Positions 43,749-53,904 of a stretch of 64,000 bases of DNA are shown here, piece after piece (the stretch's first letter is position 1; the number at the start of each line of letters is the position of its first letter). The notes below the pieces were generated by a model, which worked only from the letters and a program-made list of their open reading frames with translations, made no database searches and was not told the origin of the DNA. The position numbers were made by a program, and so were the translations under genes. Source of the stretch: DASVXQ01 sp046727955 (GTDB taxonomy: Bacteria > Actinomycetota > CALGFH01); contig JBKPDO010000182.1 of NCBI GenBank assembly GCA_046727955.1, positions 1 through 64,000 on the forward strand, in the 5' to 3' direction.

Positions 43749-44119
43749 GACTCTCCCTCCTTAGGGCAAGCGCTACAGCTCCGAGGAACCAGAGGCGTCA
43801 AAAGGGCGAGCCTGCCAGCAGCCCCGGAATCTGAGGTTCCCCCGAAGTTCCCCAGCGACAGTGAATGTCTCCGACGTGCGGGTGTCAGTGCCTTGCATCA
43901 CATGCAGGACGTGATTCCCAGCACTCTCAACTGCAGTGACTGTGAGGCGGACCGCACCTGGGCGCTCGACCGCTTCCCGCCCCGACGACATCATCGTGCA
44001 ACTGTTGGAGTGGAGACACCACCCCAAGGTCACCCCGCAGACGACCGTCCAGGACCTGCTCGCCATCGGCCTCTGGGCGCCTGTATGACGCTGGTGAACC
44101 TCTGGTGAACCTCCACTGC
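43749..44119. other. Gap with little coding signal
   Basis: On the plus strand a short frame near 43990-44087 reads DIIVQLLEWRHHPKVTPQTT then VQDLLAIGLWAPV and has protein-like character, but no start was found. Otherwise nothing recognised. Confidence 0.3.
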
Positions 44120-46666
44120 CTACGGGGAGCTGGCGTTCCTGGCTGGCTGCGCGGACGCCGTGAGCCGGAGCGCCTCTGTGGGGGACAGCGATCGGCCTTC
44201 AGTGCGGGCCTCGTCGAACGCGGAGCGTCCCAGCCCCCGCTCTAGCGACCGGCGCAGCTTCTCGTCGGGCGGCTGCGGGGGCCGCCGGGATGAGCTGCCC
44301 GAACCACGCCGCGCGTCCGCGGCGCCAAGGAGTACGGCGGCCTCCCGCGGACGGTCCTCGGCGAACAGGATGGCTGCCAGGGCTTCGAGCGCGTCGACGA
44401 CCACGGTCCCCTCTCCGGCGGGCTCGGCTGCCCCCACGCTGCCGCGCAGCAACTCGTCGGCGCGGGCGAACTGCCGCTGTTCGCGTGCCCGCTCGCCGAG
44501 CAGCTGGAGCCCCCTGCTGGTGCAGCGCTGGTCGCCGAGCCGCCGCATCGCCGGCACGCACTCCTCCAGCAGCTGCACCGCGTGGTCCCGGTCGCCGCGC
44601 AACCATGCGAGCCGCCCGAAGCCGAGCAGCGCGTGCGCGCGGTCGTGCTCGCTGCCGGCGGCCTCGCTCAGCGCCAGGCTCTCGGCCAGCCACCGTTGGA
44701 CCTCGTCGTTGGCGACGCCGACGTCGATCGACCGGGCGGCCATGACATACAGGGTGTTGGCGACGCGCAGGTGGTCGCCGACCCGGCGAGACAGCGCCAG
44801 GCTCTGCCGCGCCCAGCGGAGCGCTTCGGCTGGCTCGACGGTGGCGAGCGCAAGACCCTGCAGCGCCCTCGCGCGCTCCCACGGGTGCTCGTCGCCGAAC
44901 AGGGCCAGCGCCTCGTGCAGCGCGGGCAGCGCCAGCTCCGATCGGACCCCGTAGGTGGCGGCCGCGCCCACCGCCGCGGCCGCCTTGGCCCGCTCGGTGT
45001 CGCCGAGACCGGAGGCGAGCTGGGCTGCGCGTTGGGCCAGGTCCAGCGCGGCTTCGTCGTCCCAGGGCTGCAGGAGGGTGCTGCCCGCGCTGAGCCCGGC
45101 GACAGCCGCGGGCGTGGCGGGCGGCTCACCGCGCTCCAGCGTCCGCCGGATCCACTCGTGGGCTTCGCGACGCTGCCCCGTGCCGTCCCAGAACAGCTCC
45201 AACGCCGAGATCCAGCGGAGGGCTGTCTCGATGTCCCCGGCGCCGACGCTGTGGTCCAGCGCGGCACGCAGGTTGGGCTGCTCGATCGTCAGGCGGTCCA
45301 GCCACGCCCGCTGCTCCGGCCCGCGCAACCGCCCGGCGGCCAGCTCGGCCACCGCCAGGTAGTGGGCGGCGTGCCGCCGCCGGAGGTCGCTGTCGGCGCC
45401 GCTGGCGGCCAGCCGTTCGGCGGCGTACGCCCGGAGGCTCTCCAGCAGGCGGTATCGGGGCGTGTCGCCACCAGCGGCGGACACCAGCGACTTGTCCACC
45501 AGCGCCGGCAACAGCCGGACCACGGCGCCGCCGCCGGACCCGCCGGTGGCGCACACCGCCTCGACCGCGTCGTAGTCGAAGTCGGCCGGGAACACGCCGA
45601 GCCGGTCGAACAGGGCGCGCTCTTCGTCGCCGAGCAGGTCGTAGCTCCAGTCGATCGCGGCCCGCAGCGTGCGGTGCCGCGGCAGGACCGTGCGGGCACC
45701 GCGGGACAGCAACTCGAAGCGCTGGTCGAGGCGCGCCACGAGCTCGGCCGGCGGGAAGCTGCGCACGCGGGAGGCCGCCAGCTCGATAGCCAGCGGCAAC
45801 CCATCCAGCCGCTGGCACAGCGCCGCCACGGCCGAGGCGTTGGCGTCCGTCAGTGCGAAGCCCGGCGACGCGCCCACCGCACGGTCCACGAACAGGCGCA
45901 CCGCGTCGTAACCGCCGGCGGTGGCCGCCCGGGACGATGCGCGCGGGATGGGGACGGGCAGCGGCCGCACCTCGTAGCTGACCTCGCCGGGGACGCCGAG
46001 CACCTCCCGGCTGGTGGCCAGCAGCCGCAGCTGGCCGCCGGCCGCGAGCAGGTCGGAGACGAGCTCAGCGGCCTCGGCGACCACGTGCTCGCAGTTGTCG
46101 ACCAGCAGCAGACAGTGCAGCTCGCGCGCCCCGTCGCGGAGGCTGTCACGCACGGGGCGCGTCGGCTGCGGGCTGACGCCGAGTGCCCGCGCCAGCGTGT
46201 CGGCGACCAGGTCGGCGGAGGCAACGGCGGCGAGGTCGGCCAGGCGCACACCGTCGGGAAAGCGATCGGCGACCGATGCTGCCACATGCAGCGCGAGACG
46301 GGTCTTCCCCGCGCCAGCCGGGCCGGTCAGCGTGAGCAGCCGATGGCCCTGGAGCAACGCGGCGATCTCGTCCGTCTCGCGCTCCCGGCCAACGAAGCTG
46401 GTCAGCGGGACGGGCAGGGCGGTGCCGAGCTGCGCCGCCCGGCCGATCTCCGCGCCCACCTCGACCAGGGCCGCCCGGTCGGCGACGCCGAGCTTGCGCA
46501 GCAGGGCGCTGATGTGGCTCTCCACCGTCCGCACGGAGATGTACAGGCGGTCGGCGATCTCGCGGTTGTGCAGGCGCTCGGCGACGGCCGACAGGACCTC
46601 GGCTTCGCGTTCGGTGATACCGGTTCGGGCCAGCCGCTCTGGCGGGCCGCCGTGGAGGCGGGCCAT
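44120..46666 (-). CDS. LuxR-type STAND regulator with N-terminal HTH
   Basis: 848 residues from ATG 46666. Residues 10-75 are a LuxR/GerE helix-turn-helix (GITEREAEVLSAVAERLHNR, ADRLYISVRTVESHISALLR), unusually at the N-terminus. The AfsR-like NTPase follows: Walker A LTLTGPAGAGKTRLALH near residue 120, LLLVDNCEHVVAEAAEL, LATSREVLGVPGEVSYEV, DGLPLAIELAASRVRSFPP. The last 400 residues are TPR-like helices. Such proteins switch transcription when ATP-dependent oligomerisation is triggered. It is divergent from the small gene at 46873. Confidence 0.9.
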   Translation of the reverse strand: MARLHGGPPERLARTGITEREAEVLSAVAERLHNREIADRLYISVRTVESHISALLRKLGVADRAALVEVGAEIGRAAQLGTALPVPLTSFVGRERETDEIAALLQGHRLLTLTGPAGAGKTRLALHVAASVADRFPDGVRLADLAAVASADLVADTLARALGVSPQPTRPVRDSLRDGARELHCLLLVDNCEHVVAEAAELVSDLLAAGGQLRLLATSREVLGVPGEVSYEVRPLPVPIPRASSRAATAGGYDAVRLFVDRAVGASPGFALTDANASAVAALCQRLDGLPLAIELAASRVRSFPPAELVARLDQRFELLSRGARTVLPRHRTLRAAIDWSYDLLGDEERALFDRLGVFPADFDYDAVEAVCATGGSGGGAVVRLLPALVDKSLVSAAGGDTPRYRLLESLRAYAAERLAASGADSDLRRRHAAHYLAVAELAAGRLRGPEQRAWLDRLTIEQPNLRAALDHSVGAGDIETALRWISALELFWDGTGQRREAHEWIRRTLERGEPPATPAAVAGLSAGSTLLQPWDDEAALDLAQRAAQLASGLGDTERAKAAAAVGAAATYGVRSELALPALHEALALFGDEHPWERARALQGLALATVEPAEALRWARQSLALSRRVGDHLRVANTLYVMAARSIDVGVANDEVQRWLAESLALSEAAGSEHDRAHALLGFGRLAWLRGDRDHAVQLLEECVPAMRRLGDQRCTSRGLQLLGERAREQRQFARADELLRGSVGAAEPAGEGTVVVDALEALAAILFAEDRPREAAVLLGAADARRGSGSSSRRPPQPPDEKLRRSLERGLGRSAFDEARTEGRSLSPTEALRLTASAQPARNASSP

Positions 46667-46872
46667 AGGGGCATCTTGCCAGTTCGTGATGGGCGCTGGA
46701 CACCCGCACCTGGGCGGCTCCTCCACCGGCGCCACCCAGACGCCGTCCGTGCCGATATCCGTGCGTTGCACGGATGTGCCGCCGCCCGGCGCCCCCAACA
46801 CTATGACAAGGGTGAACGCCCCTACCGCTGAACGACCCGACCGCCGGGTCGAAAACCAGAGAGGCAGGCACC

Positions 46873-47112
46873 ATGTACACCATCTCCGGTGATGAGATCG
46901 TCGCCCAGCATGTGGCCGACCTGCACCGGCAGGCCGCCAAGCAGCGGCTGCTGCGGGAGCTGCGCGCCAGCCGCAAGCCGACCGTTCACCGCCGTCGGAT
47001 CTGGGAGCGGCTGACCGTCCGACGCCCGCGACTGGCGGTCATAACGAGGACCCCGCCAGCGAGACCTGTCGTGGCCCGCGGTGGCCAGACAGCGGCTCGC
47101 CGCGCCAGCTGA
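46873..47112 (+). CDS. Small basic hypothetical protein
   Basis: 79 residues, ATG preceded by GAGAGGCAGG. The N-terminus MYTISGDEIVAQHVADLHRQ is helical and the rest is Arg-rich (RRRIWERLTVRRPRL). Similar short proteins often accompany regulators in actinobacteria, but no function is known. Divergent from the LuxR-STAND gene, a likely regulatory link. Confidence 0.6.
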   Translation: MYTISGDEIVAQHVADLHRQAAKQRLLRELRASRKPTVHRRRIWERLTVRRPRLAVITRTPPARPVVARGGQTAARRAS

Positions 47113-47204
47113 GTCAGGGAGGCTCCAGATGCGCCTCCGGTCTGCTTACCGGCTGTGCGGGTGTTCAACCCGCCGCGGTGATAAGCGCTGCACACCCGCC
47201 CAGG

Positions 47205-47592
47205 GCTACGTGGCCAACTACACGCGCTTGTTCGCGCTGCGGCCGGAGGTCCTCGCCGGCTGGGCGCAGCTCAACGGCGCCATCAAGCACGGAATGGACC
47301 TGCGCTCTACGAGCTGGCCACGCTCGCCGCCGCCCGCGCCCTGCGCTCGACCTACTGCGCCATGGCCCACGGCCGGGTGCTGCGGGATCGGTTCTACGAC
47401 CCCGAGACAGTGCGCCGCATCGCCACCGACCACACTCGCGCCGGCCTGACCCCGGCAGAGGTCGCGGTCATAGACTTCGCCGACCAGGTCGCCCGCGACG
47501 CCATCTCGATCGGTCCCGACGACATCCAGCGGCTCCGCGCCCACGGGCTGTCACCCGAGCGCGCACGCGCGGTCTCGACGACCCAGACGTGA
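47205..47592 (+). pseudogene. Carboxymuconolactone decarboxylase/AhpD-like protein, frameshifted
   Basis: GYVANYTRLFALRPEVLAGW and NGAIKHGMDLR are followed, in another frame, by YELATLAAARALRSTYCAMA and HGRVLRDRFYDPETVRRIA. This is the CMD/AhpD fold with the active-site Cys and following His (C-x2-A-H). One missing base near 47305 (CTGCG-CTCTACGAG) restores the frame. The C-terminus stops early at RARAVSTTQT, and the N-terminus has no proper start, so both ends are also affected. Confidence 0.7.
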
Positions 47593-47669
47593 ACCGCCGG
47601 CCAGGGGTTGACCCGTTCGACCTCTAATGAGAGCGTCTCCGCACCGTCATCCGTCCGGAGGAGGGTCCT

Positions 47670-48803
47670 ATGCGCGCGTTCCGCGTCCTGCCCATCGTGT
47701 TGCTTCTCGCGCTCGGGGTGGCGCCCGCTGTGGCTGCAACGCCCAGCGTGGACGTCGTGGCGTCCGGGCTCGACAGCCCGCGACATTTGGCGTTCGGGTC
47801 GCGCGGGGACTTGTTCGTGGCGGAGTCCGGCCGGGGTGGCAGCGGGCCGTGCTTTGTTGGTGGTGAGGGTCCCGCGTGCATGGGCGCCACGGGCGCAGTG
47901 ACGAAGATCGACCGGTGGGGCCGCCAGTCGCGGATCGCCGAGGGCCTCGCCTCGTACGCGAACACGCCGGGCAACACAAACGCCATCGGCCCGCACGGCA
48001 TCACCGTGCTCGGTGCCGATCGCGTCTTTGTCACCAATGGGGGGCCTACCGAACCCAAGGACGCATCCGGCTCGCCGATTTCTCGGGACACCCTGGCCGG
48101 GCAGAACCCGGTCGCTGATCTCTTCGGCCGACTGCTGCTGATCCAACACCACGGGCAGATCCGGGAGGTCGCCGACCTCTGGGCGTTCGAGCGCGCCGTG
48201 AATCCGGATGCGGCGGTCGGCAATCCAGCGGTCGACTCCAACCCCGTCGATGTCCTCTTCGACCGCGGGCGCTTCGTGGTGGCCGACGCGGGCGGCAACG
48301 CGATCGACGTCGTGAATCCCTGGGGCGGCGTCTCGAACCTGGCGGTGTTCGCCAACCGCCTGGTTCCCAACCCGTTCGGCGGGCCGGAGATCCCGATGCA
48401 GGCCGTGCCCACTTCGGTCGTCGTGGGGCCCGATCGCCAGTACTACGTCAGCCAGCTCACCGGCTTCCCGTTCCCGCCCGGCGGCGCCAAAGTCTACCGC
48501 GTGGATCCGCGCACCGGAGCGGTGACCGTCTTTGCGAGCGGATTCACGAACATTATGGACCTCGCGTTCGGGAGCAATGGCACGCTGTACGTGCTCGAGA
48601 TCGACCACGATGGGCTTCTGGGAGGGTCCGCCGATGGCGGGCTGTTTGCCGTGTCCCCGGACGGGACGAAGCGGCAGATCGCCCTGGCCCCCGGGACGCT
48701 CACCATGCCCGGCGGCATCGCCGTCGGCAGCGATGGGCTGTATGTCACCAACAACGCAGGCTCGCCGGGCGGAGGGCAGGTGCTGCGCATCCAGGCGAGC
48801 TGA
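47670..48803 (+). CDS. Secreted ScyD/ScyE-like beta-propeller protein
   Basis: 377 residues from ATG 47670 (GGAGGAGGG upstream). Signal peptide MRAFRVLPIVLLLALGVAPA, cleavage after AVAA. NHL-type blades include DSPRHLAFGSRGDLFVAESG, NAIGPHGITVLGADRVFVTN, PDRQYYVSQLTGFPFPPGG and MPGGIAVGSDGLYVTNNAGS. ScyD/ScyE proteins are named from cyanobacterial scytonemin clusters, but most homologues are exported and have no known role. Intact. Confidence 0.85.
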   Translation: MRAFRVLPIVLLLALGVAPAVAATPSVDVVASGLDSPRHLAFGSRGDLFVAESGRGGSGPCFVGGEGPACMGATGAVTKIDRWGRQSRIAEGLASYANTPGNTNAIGPHGITVLGADRVFVTNGGPTEPKDASGSPISRDTLAGQNPVADLFGRLLLIQHHGQIREVADLWAFERAVNPDAAVGNPAVDSNPVDVLFDRGRFVVADAGGNAIDVVNPWGGVSNLAVFANRLVPNPFGGPEIPMQAVPTSVVVGPDRQYYVSQLTGFPFPPGGAKVYRVDPRTGAVTVFASGFTNIMDLAFGSNGTLYVLEIDHDGLLGGSADGGLFAVSPDGTKRQIALAPGTLTMPGGIAVGSDGLYVTNNAGSPGGGQVLRIQAS

Positions 48804-48878
48804 TGCCATCTGCGGGCCCAGCGTACGTTCGCGCTGGGTGGGCTCGATCTCGCGTGTGGCCGGGTCGGCCCTGTCCGA

Positions 48879-50132
48879 TCATGGGTCGTCGTCTGTGAGC
48901 TGGGCGGCTCGGGCCTCCAGGTAGCGCTGTTCGGGGAGGCTGGTGGTACGGCGTGCCGCGGTCTGGTAGCTGGCGTGGGCAGCCGCGCGGTCACCGGCCA
49001 TTTCCAGCAGATGTGCGCGGACCGCGTCGAGGCGGTGGTGCCCGGCCAGCCGGTCGTCGTCGTCCAGCGTCCTCAGCAGGTCGAGTCCGGCCTGTGGGCC
49101 TCGCACCATCGCGACCGCGACGGCGTGGTTGAGCGTGGCCATGGGGTTGGGCGAGATGCGCTCGAGCAGCTCGTACAGGGCGAGGATCTGCGGCCAGTCG
49201 GTGTCGTCGGCGGTTGTCGCTTCGGCGTGCACCGCGGCGATCGCCGCCTGGAGCTGGTACGCCCCGATCGGCGCGCGGGCCAGCGTCTCGCTGATGAGCG
49301 CGACGCCCTCCTGGATGAGGTCCTGGTTCCAGCGCTCCCGGTCCTGCTCGGCGAGCGGGACCAGGGTGCCGTCGGGCCGGGCGCGTGCCGCGCGTCGCGC
49401 GTCGGTCAGCAGCATCAGCGCGAGCAGGCCGGCGACCTCGCCGTCGTCGGGCAGCAGCCGGCGGACCGCGCGGGTGAGCCGGATCCCCTCGCCGGTCAGC
49501 TCACCGCGCTGCAGGTCGGGGCCGGAGGTGGTGGTGTAGCCCTCGTTGAAGATCAGGTACAGCACGTGCAGGACCACGCCCAGCCGGTCGGCGCGCTCGG
49601 GCTGCGGGGGCAGGCGGAACGGGATGCCGCTGGCCCTGATGGCCTGCTTGGCGCGGCTGACGCGCTGGGCGATGGTGGCCTCGGGCACCAGGAAGGCCCG
49701 CGCGATCTGGGCGGTGGTCAGCCCGCCGACCGCGCGCAGGGTGAGCGCGAGCTGGGAGGCCGCAGAGAGCGCGGGATGGCAGCACAGGAACAGCAGGGTC
49801 AGGGTGTCATCCTTGGCCGGCGGGTGCTGGTCGCCCGGACCCGGCGCGAGGAACTCGTCGGGTGGCACCCGGGCCGCGGCGGCATCTTCACGGCGCCGGC
49901 GTGCCTGCTCGCTGCGCAGCTGGTCGGTCAGCCGGCGGGAAGCGACCGTGAGCAGCCAGCCCCGCGGATTGTGGGGGGCGCCCTGGTCGGGCCACTGGAC
50001 GGCCGCGGCGAGCAGCGCCTCCTGCACCGCGTCCTCGCAGGTGTCGAAGCGGCCGTAGCGGCGCACGAGCACGCCGAGGACCTGCTGCGCCAGCCGGCGC
50101 AGCAGGTCCTCGACCCCGGCCTGCACGGTCAC
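48879..50132 (-). CDS. ECF sigma factor with C-terminal TPR-like extension (ECF42 type)
   Basis: 417 residues; the GTG overlaps the stop of the upstream YciI gene (GTGA). Region 2 is visible as LGVLVRRYGRFDTCEDAVQE with PHNPRGWLLTVASRRLTDQL, region 4 as GLTTAQIARAFLVPEATIAQ and RVSRAKQAIR. The long DUF6596-type helical extension (FNEGYTTTSGPDLQRGELTG through NPMATLNHAVAVAMVRGPQA) takes the place of an anti-sigma factor. This group is genetically paired with DGPF/YciI proteins, as here. Confidence 0.93.
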   Translation of the reverse strand: MTVQAGVEDLLRRLAQQVLGVLVRRYGRFDTCEDAVQEALLAAAVQWPDQGAPHNPRGWLLTVASRRLTDQLRSEQARRRREDAAAARVPPDEFLAPGPGDQHPPAKDDTLTLLFLCCHPALSAASQLALTLRAVGGLTTAQIARAFLVPEATIAQRVSRAKQAIRASGIPFRLPPQPERADRLGVVLHVLYLIFNEGYTTTSGPDLQRGELTGEGIRLTRAVRRLLPDDGEVAGLLALMLLTDARRAARARPDGTLVPLAEQDRERWNQDLIQEGVALISETLARAPIGAYQLQAAIAAVHAEATTADDTDWPQILALYELLERISPNPMATLNHAVAVAMVRGPQAGLDLLRTLDDDDRLAGHHRLDAVRAHLLEMAGDRAAAHASYQTAARRTTSLPEQRYLEARAAQLTDDDP

Positions 50133-50491
50133 ATCTCGATGCAGGCCGTGTCCATGATCGGCCGCACCTCCACGGCCCAGCGGCGGGCGGCCGGGTCGTG
50201 TGCGACGATCTCGGTCGCCCGCTGGAGGCTCTCGCAGTCGAGCACGTAGTAGCCGGCCAGCTGTTCCTTGGCTTCCGCGAACGGTCCGTCGGTGACGGCC
50301 GGGAGGCCGTTGCGCACCCGCACCGTCTTGCCGTTGGACGGGTCGGCAAGCGCTTCCCCACCGAGCAACTCCCCAGACTGGGTGAGCTCCTTGAGGAAGG
50401 CGTCGGCCTGGCGCATCAGCTCATCGCGTTCGGTTTGGGAGAGGGCCTCAAAGGCCCCGGGATTGCCGTAGACCAGCGCGACGTACTTCAC
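50129..50491 (-). CDS. YciI/DGPF-domain protein
   Basis: 120 residues, MKYVALVYGNPGAFEALSQT start and the signature TDGPFAEAKEQLAGYYVLDC (DGPF), ferredoxin-like fold with a probable active-site His/Asp pair. It is coupled to the ECF42 sigma gene by a four-base overlap. The pairing is conserved across actinobacteria; the biochemical role is not settled. Confidence 0.92.
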   Translation of the reverse strand: MKYVALVYGNPGAFEALSQTERDELMRQADAFLKELTQSGELLGGEALADPSNGKTVRVRNGLPAVTDGPFAEAKEQLAGYYVLDCESLQRATEIVAHDPAARRWAVEVRPIMDTACIEM

Positions 50492-50678
50492 GGCTTGGCT
50501 CCTTTCCGCCTGGAACGGTGTCTCTCATAGGTGGGTCGGAGCAGGCGACGAGTTCTCGACATCGCGTGAGAGCGTCGCCGATCCGATCGCTGACGTGTGA
50601 TCGCGCACGTCGGATGTCGAGATCCCAAAGCTCGCTCCGACTCCTCTGTAGACCGCAACGACGGAGGAGGCAACCCCC

Positions 50679-52144
50679 GTGACTGAGCATATGACTGACA
50701 GGAACCGCTGGCTCGCGCTCTACGTGCTCTGCCTGGGGATGCTCATGATCGTCCTCGACGTCACCATCGTGAACGTGGCGCTGCCGTCGATCCAGGAGGA
50801 CCTCGGCTTTTCGCAGTCCGGCCTCGCCTGGGTGGTCAACGCCTACCTGATCGCCTTCGGCGGCCTGCTCCTGCTCGCGGGACGCTTCGGCGACATCCTG
50901 GGGCGCAAGAACGTCTTCATGGCCGGCCTTGTCGTCTTCACGGCAGCGTCGCTGGCATGCGGGGCGGCGCAGAGCCAGGAACTGCTGGTTGTGGCCCGCT
51001 TCGTGCAGGGTGTCGGTGGGGCGATGACCTCCGCGGTGATCCTGGGCATGATCGTGACAATGTTCGCCGAGCCGCGGGAGCTGGCGAAGGCGATCGGCGT
51101 CTACGCGTTCGTGGCCTCCGCCGGCGGCTCGGTCGGGCTGCTTGCCGGCGGCGTGCTGACGCAGGCGATCAACTGGCACTGGATCTTCTTCGTCAACCTG
51201 CCAATCGGTGTCGCGACGGTGGTCCTGGCTCGGCGGCTGCTCGGCAGAGACGAGGGCATCGGCTTCGGCCGGGGAGCCGACATCGCGGGTGCGGTGCTGA
51301 TCACGGGCTCGCTGATGCTCGGCGTCTCCACCATCGTCAAGCCTGCGGCCGAAGACGGGTGGGGGTCGGGCCGCGCGCTTGCGCTCGGCGCCGTGTCGCT
51401 GGCCCTGCTGGCGGCCTTCATCGCGCGCGAGTCGACGGCGCGCACCCCGCTCATCCCGCTGCGGATGTTCCGCTCGCGCAACGTCTCGGGGGCGAACCTC
51501 GTCCAGGCGCTGCTGGTCGTCGGGATGTTCGGCATGTTCTTCCTCGGCGCGCTGTACCTGCGCGGGTGCTCGGCTATGACGCCCTGGAGATCGGGCTTGC
51601 GTTCCTGCCCGTGACGATCGTGATGGGGGTGCTGTCGCTTCGCTACGCCGGACGGCTGATCGCGCGCTTTGGCGCCAGGACGACGCTGTTCCCAGGCATG
51701 GTGCTGATCGCCGCCGGGCTGGTCCTGTTCGCGCAGGCGCCGGTGGACGGCAGCTACCCGCGCGACGTCCTGCCCGTGATGATCCTGCTCGGCTTCGGCG
51801 CCGGCCTGGCGTTCCCCGCACTGCTGACCCTGGCGATGTCGGGAGCGACGCAGAACGACGCGGGCCTGGTCTCTGGTCTGGTCAACACGTCGGTCCAGGT
51901 TGGTGGCGCGCTGGGCCTGGCCGTCCTCGCGACCCTGTCCACCAGCCGCGGCAACCACCTGGCCGACGGCGGCGCGGCGGCCGCTTCCGCGCTGACCAGC
52001 GGCTACCACCTGGCGTTCCTCGTCGGCGCCGGTCTGGTCCTGGCCGCCAGCGTCGTCGTGGTCACCGTTCTCGAGCCGGAGAAGAAGGCCGAGAAGCAGG
52101 CCGAGAAGCATGCAGCGCCCGACGACGCGATGGCCCGGCGTTGA
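50679..52144 (+). CDS. MFS drug exporter (DHA2/EmrB type), one-base frameshift
   Basis: About 488 residues if the frame is repaired. GTG start nine bases after GGAGGAGG. Helix 1 and motif D1 (LDVTIVNVALPSIQEDLGFS), motif A in GGLLLLAGRFGDILGRKNV, motif C in AGSVGLLAGG-like GGSVGLLAGGVLTQ, then later helices through FGMFFLGALYL. Near 51570 (CTGCGCGGGTGCTC) one base appears to be missing; the next frame continues VLGYDALEIGLAFLPVTIVM to the C-terminus with 14 helices in total. Without repair the protein stops at 51614. Charged tail EKKAEKQAEKHA from a small repeat. Confidence 0.85.
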
Positions 52145-52219
52145 ACCATCCACTCCGAAGCAGCCCAGCCTCGGAAATCCTCACAGTCGCGTCTGGCTCG
52201 CCGGGGCAGGCGTAGGTCG

Positions 52220-52363
52220 TCAGGCCCGTAACGGGACGGCCACCAGCCGTAGCTTCCCTCCGCGCGTCGGGTCGGCGTCGAGGAAATGCCGGATGGCGAT
52301 GGCCTGGCCGATGCTGGAGCTGCCGCCCGTGACGATGGTGGCCTTCCCCTGCAGTCCCTTCAT
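52220..52363 (-). pseudogene. Short-chain dehydrogenase N-terminal stub
   Basis: MKGLQGKATIVTGGSSSIGQ (cofactor motif TGxxxxIG) is the start of an SDR gene, then after AIAIR the sequence becomes HFLDADPTRGGKLRLVAVPL, unrelated to SDRs, and stops. SDRs have about 250 residues, so 90% is missing. Confidence 0.7.
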
Positions 52364-52506
52364 GACGTCCTCTCGCTGTGGGCTTGGGTGCTGTCGTCCA
52401 AGGAGTTCCAAGCGTTACACGGTGAACTCGTAACGTAATCGGGGAGTGGCCAGACTGACGGTGACGCACGATCCATGACGCACGATCTATAAGGAGGGGC
52501 ATCCTG

Positions 52507-53901
52507 GTGGCCGAGGTATTCGACGTGGTGGTGATCGGGGCGGGTCCGGCCGGCGAGCATGCCGCCGGCCGCCTGGCCGACGGCGGCCTGACCGTCGCCA
52601 TCGTGGAGCGGGAACTGGTCGGCGGGGAGTGCTCCTACTGGGGCTGCATCCCCTCCAAGACGCTCATCCGGCCCGGCGACGTGCTGGCCGCCGCCCGCCG
52701 GGCGCCGGGTGCCGCCGAGGCCGTCACCGGCCAGCTCGACGCGGCCGCCGCGTTCGCCCAGCGTGACTACATGACCTCGGGCTGGCGTGACGACGGGCAG
52801 CTGCCCTGGCTGCAGAGCAAAGGCATCGAGCTGGTGCGCGGCTCGGCCCGCCTGGCCGGTGAGCGGGCGGTCGAGGTCGAGGCCCCCGGCGGTGCGACCC
52901 GCCGGCTCAGCGCCGCGCGGGCGGTGGTGCTGGCCACGGGTACCAAGCCCCTGGTCCCGCCGATCCCCGGCCTGCACGAGGTCGGCCCATGGGACAACCG
53001 GACCGCCACCAGCGCCAAGCAGCTGCCCGGGCGGCTGCTGGTGCTCGGCGGCGGCGCCGTCGGTGTCGAGATGGCGCAGGCGTTCAAGCGCCTCGGCTGC
53101 GAGCACGTGGTAGTCATCGAGGGCGCCGAGCGGCTGCTCTCCCGCGAGGAGCCCTTCGCCGGCGAGGAGCTGCGGGCCGCCTTCGAGGCCGAGGGCATCA
53201 GCGTGGTGACTCGCGCGCGCATGACCGCCGCCCGCCGCGAGGGCAGCGACGGGCCGGTGGTGGCCAGCCTGCAGGACGGGCGCGAATTCAGCGGCGACGA
53301 GATCCTGGTGGCGGTCGGCCGGCGACCGGCCACCGTGGGCATCGGCCTGGAGGCCGTCGGCCTGGAGCCCGGCCGGCCCGTCCCGGTCGACGGGCGGCTG
53401 CGGGCGGTCGGCGTCAACGGCGGCTGGCTCTACGCGATCGGCGACTGCAACGGCCTCGCGCCGTTCACCCACATGGGCAAGTACCACGGGCGCATCGCCG
53501 CGGCCGCGATCCTCGGCAGGGAGGTGACCGATGTTGCCTCCCGCGACGCCGTCCCACGCGTGACCTTCACCGACCCGCAGGTGTGCGCGGTCGGCCGCAC
53601 CGAGGCCGAGGCGCGGGCCGCCGGCCTGGACGTCACGGTGGTGGCCACCCCGACCGGCGACGTGCCTGGCGCCTACACCCAGGGCAACGGCATCCGCGGC
53701 ACCAGCCAGCTGGTGATCGACGACGCCCGGCGGGCGGTCGTTGGTGCCACCTTCACCGGCCCCGGCCTGCAGGAGCTGCTGCACTCGGCCACCGTGGCCA
53801 TCGTCACCGAGGCGACGGTGGAGCGGCTGTGGCACGCGGTGCCGTCGTTCCCGACCGTCAGCGAGGTCTGGCTGCACCTGCTCGAGGCCTACGGGCTCTA
53901 G
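52507..53901 (+). CDS. FAD-dependent pyridine nucleotide-disulfide oxidoreductase
   Basis: 464 residues from GTG 52507. FAD motif VVVIGAGPAGEHAAGRLA, redox disulfide GGECSYWGCIPSKT (C-x4-C retained), NAD(P) motif LLVLGGGAVGVEMAQAF near 180, second FAD motif WLYAIGDCNG near 315, dimer domain with HAVPSFPTVSE at the C-terminus, where the His/Glu pair of lipoamide dehydrogenases is expected but spaced differently. It belongs with dihydrolipoamide dehydrogenase/mercuric reductase-like enzymes of unknown substrate. A TAG ends it, and a GH15 fragment follows in the same frame. Confidence 0.9.
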   Translation: MAEVFDVVVIGAGPAGEHAAGRLADGGLTVAIVERELVGGECSYWGCIPSKTLIRPGDVLAAARRAPGAAEAVTGQLDAAAAFAQRDYMTSGWRDDGQLPWLQSKGIELVRGSARLAGERAVEVEAPGGATRRLSAARAVVLATGTKPLVPPIPGLHEVGPWDNRTATSAKQLPGRLLVLGGGAVGVEMAQAFKRLGCEHVVVIEGAERLLSREEPFAGEELRAAFEAEGISVVTRARMTAARREGSDGPVVASLQDGREFSGDEILVAVGRRPATVGIGLEAVGLEPGRPVPVDGRLRAVGVNGGWLYAIGDCNGLAPFTHMGKYHGRIAAAAILGREVTDVASRDAVPRVTFTDPQVCAVGRTEAEARAAGLDVTVVATPTGDVPGAYTQGNGIRGTSQLVIDDARRAVVGATFTGPGLQELLHSATVAIVTEATVERLWHAVPSFPTVSEVWLHLLEAYGL

Positions 53902-53904
53902 CCG

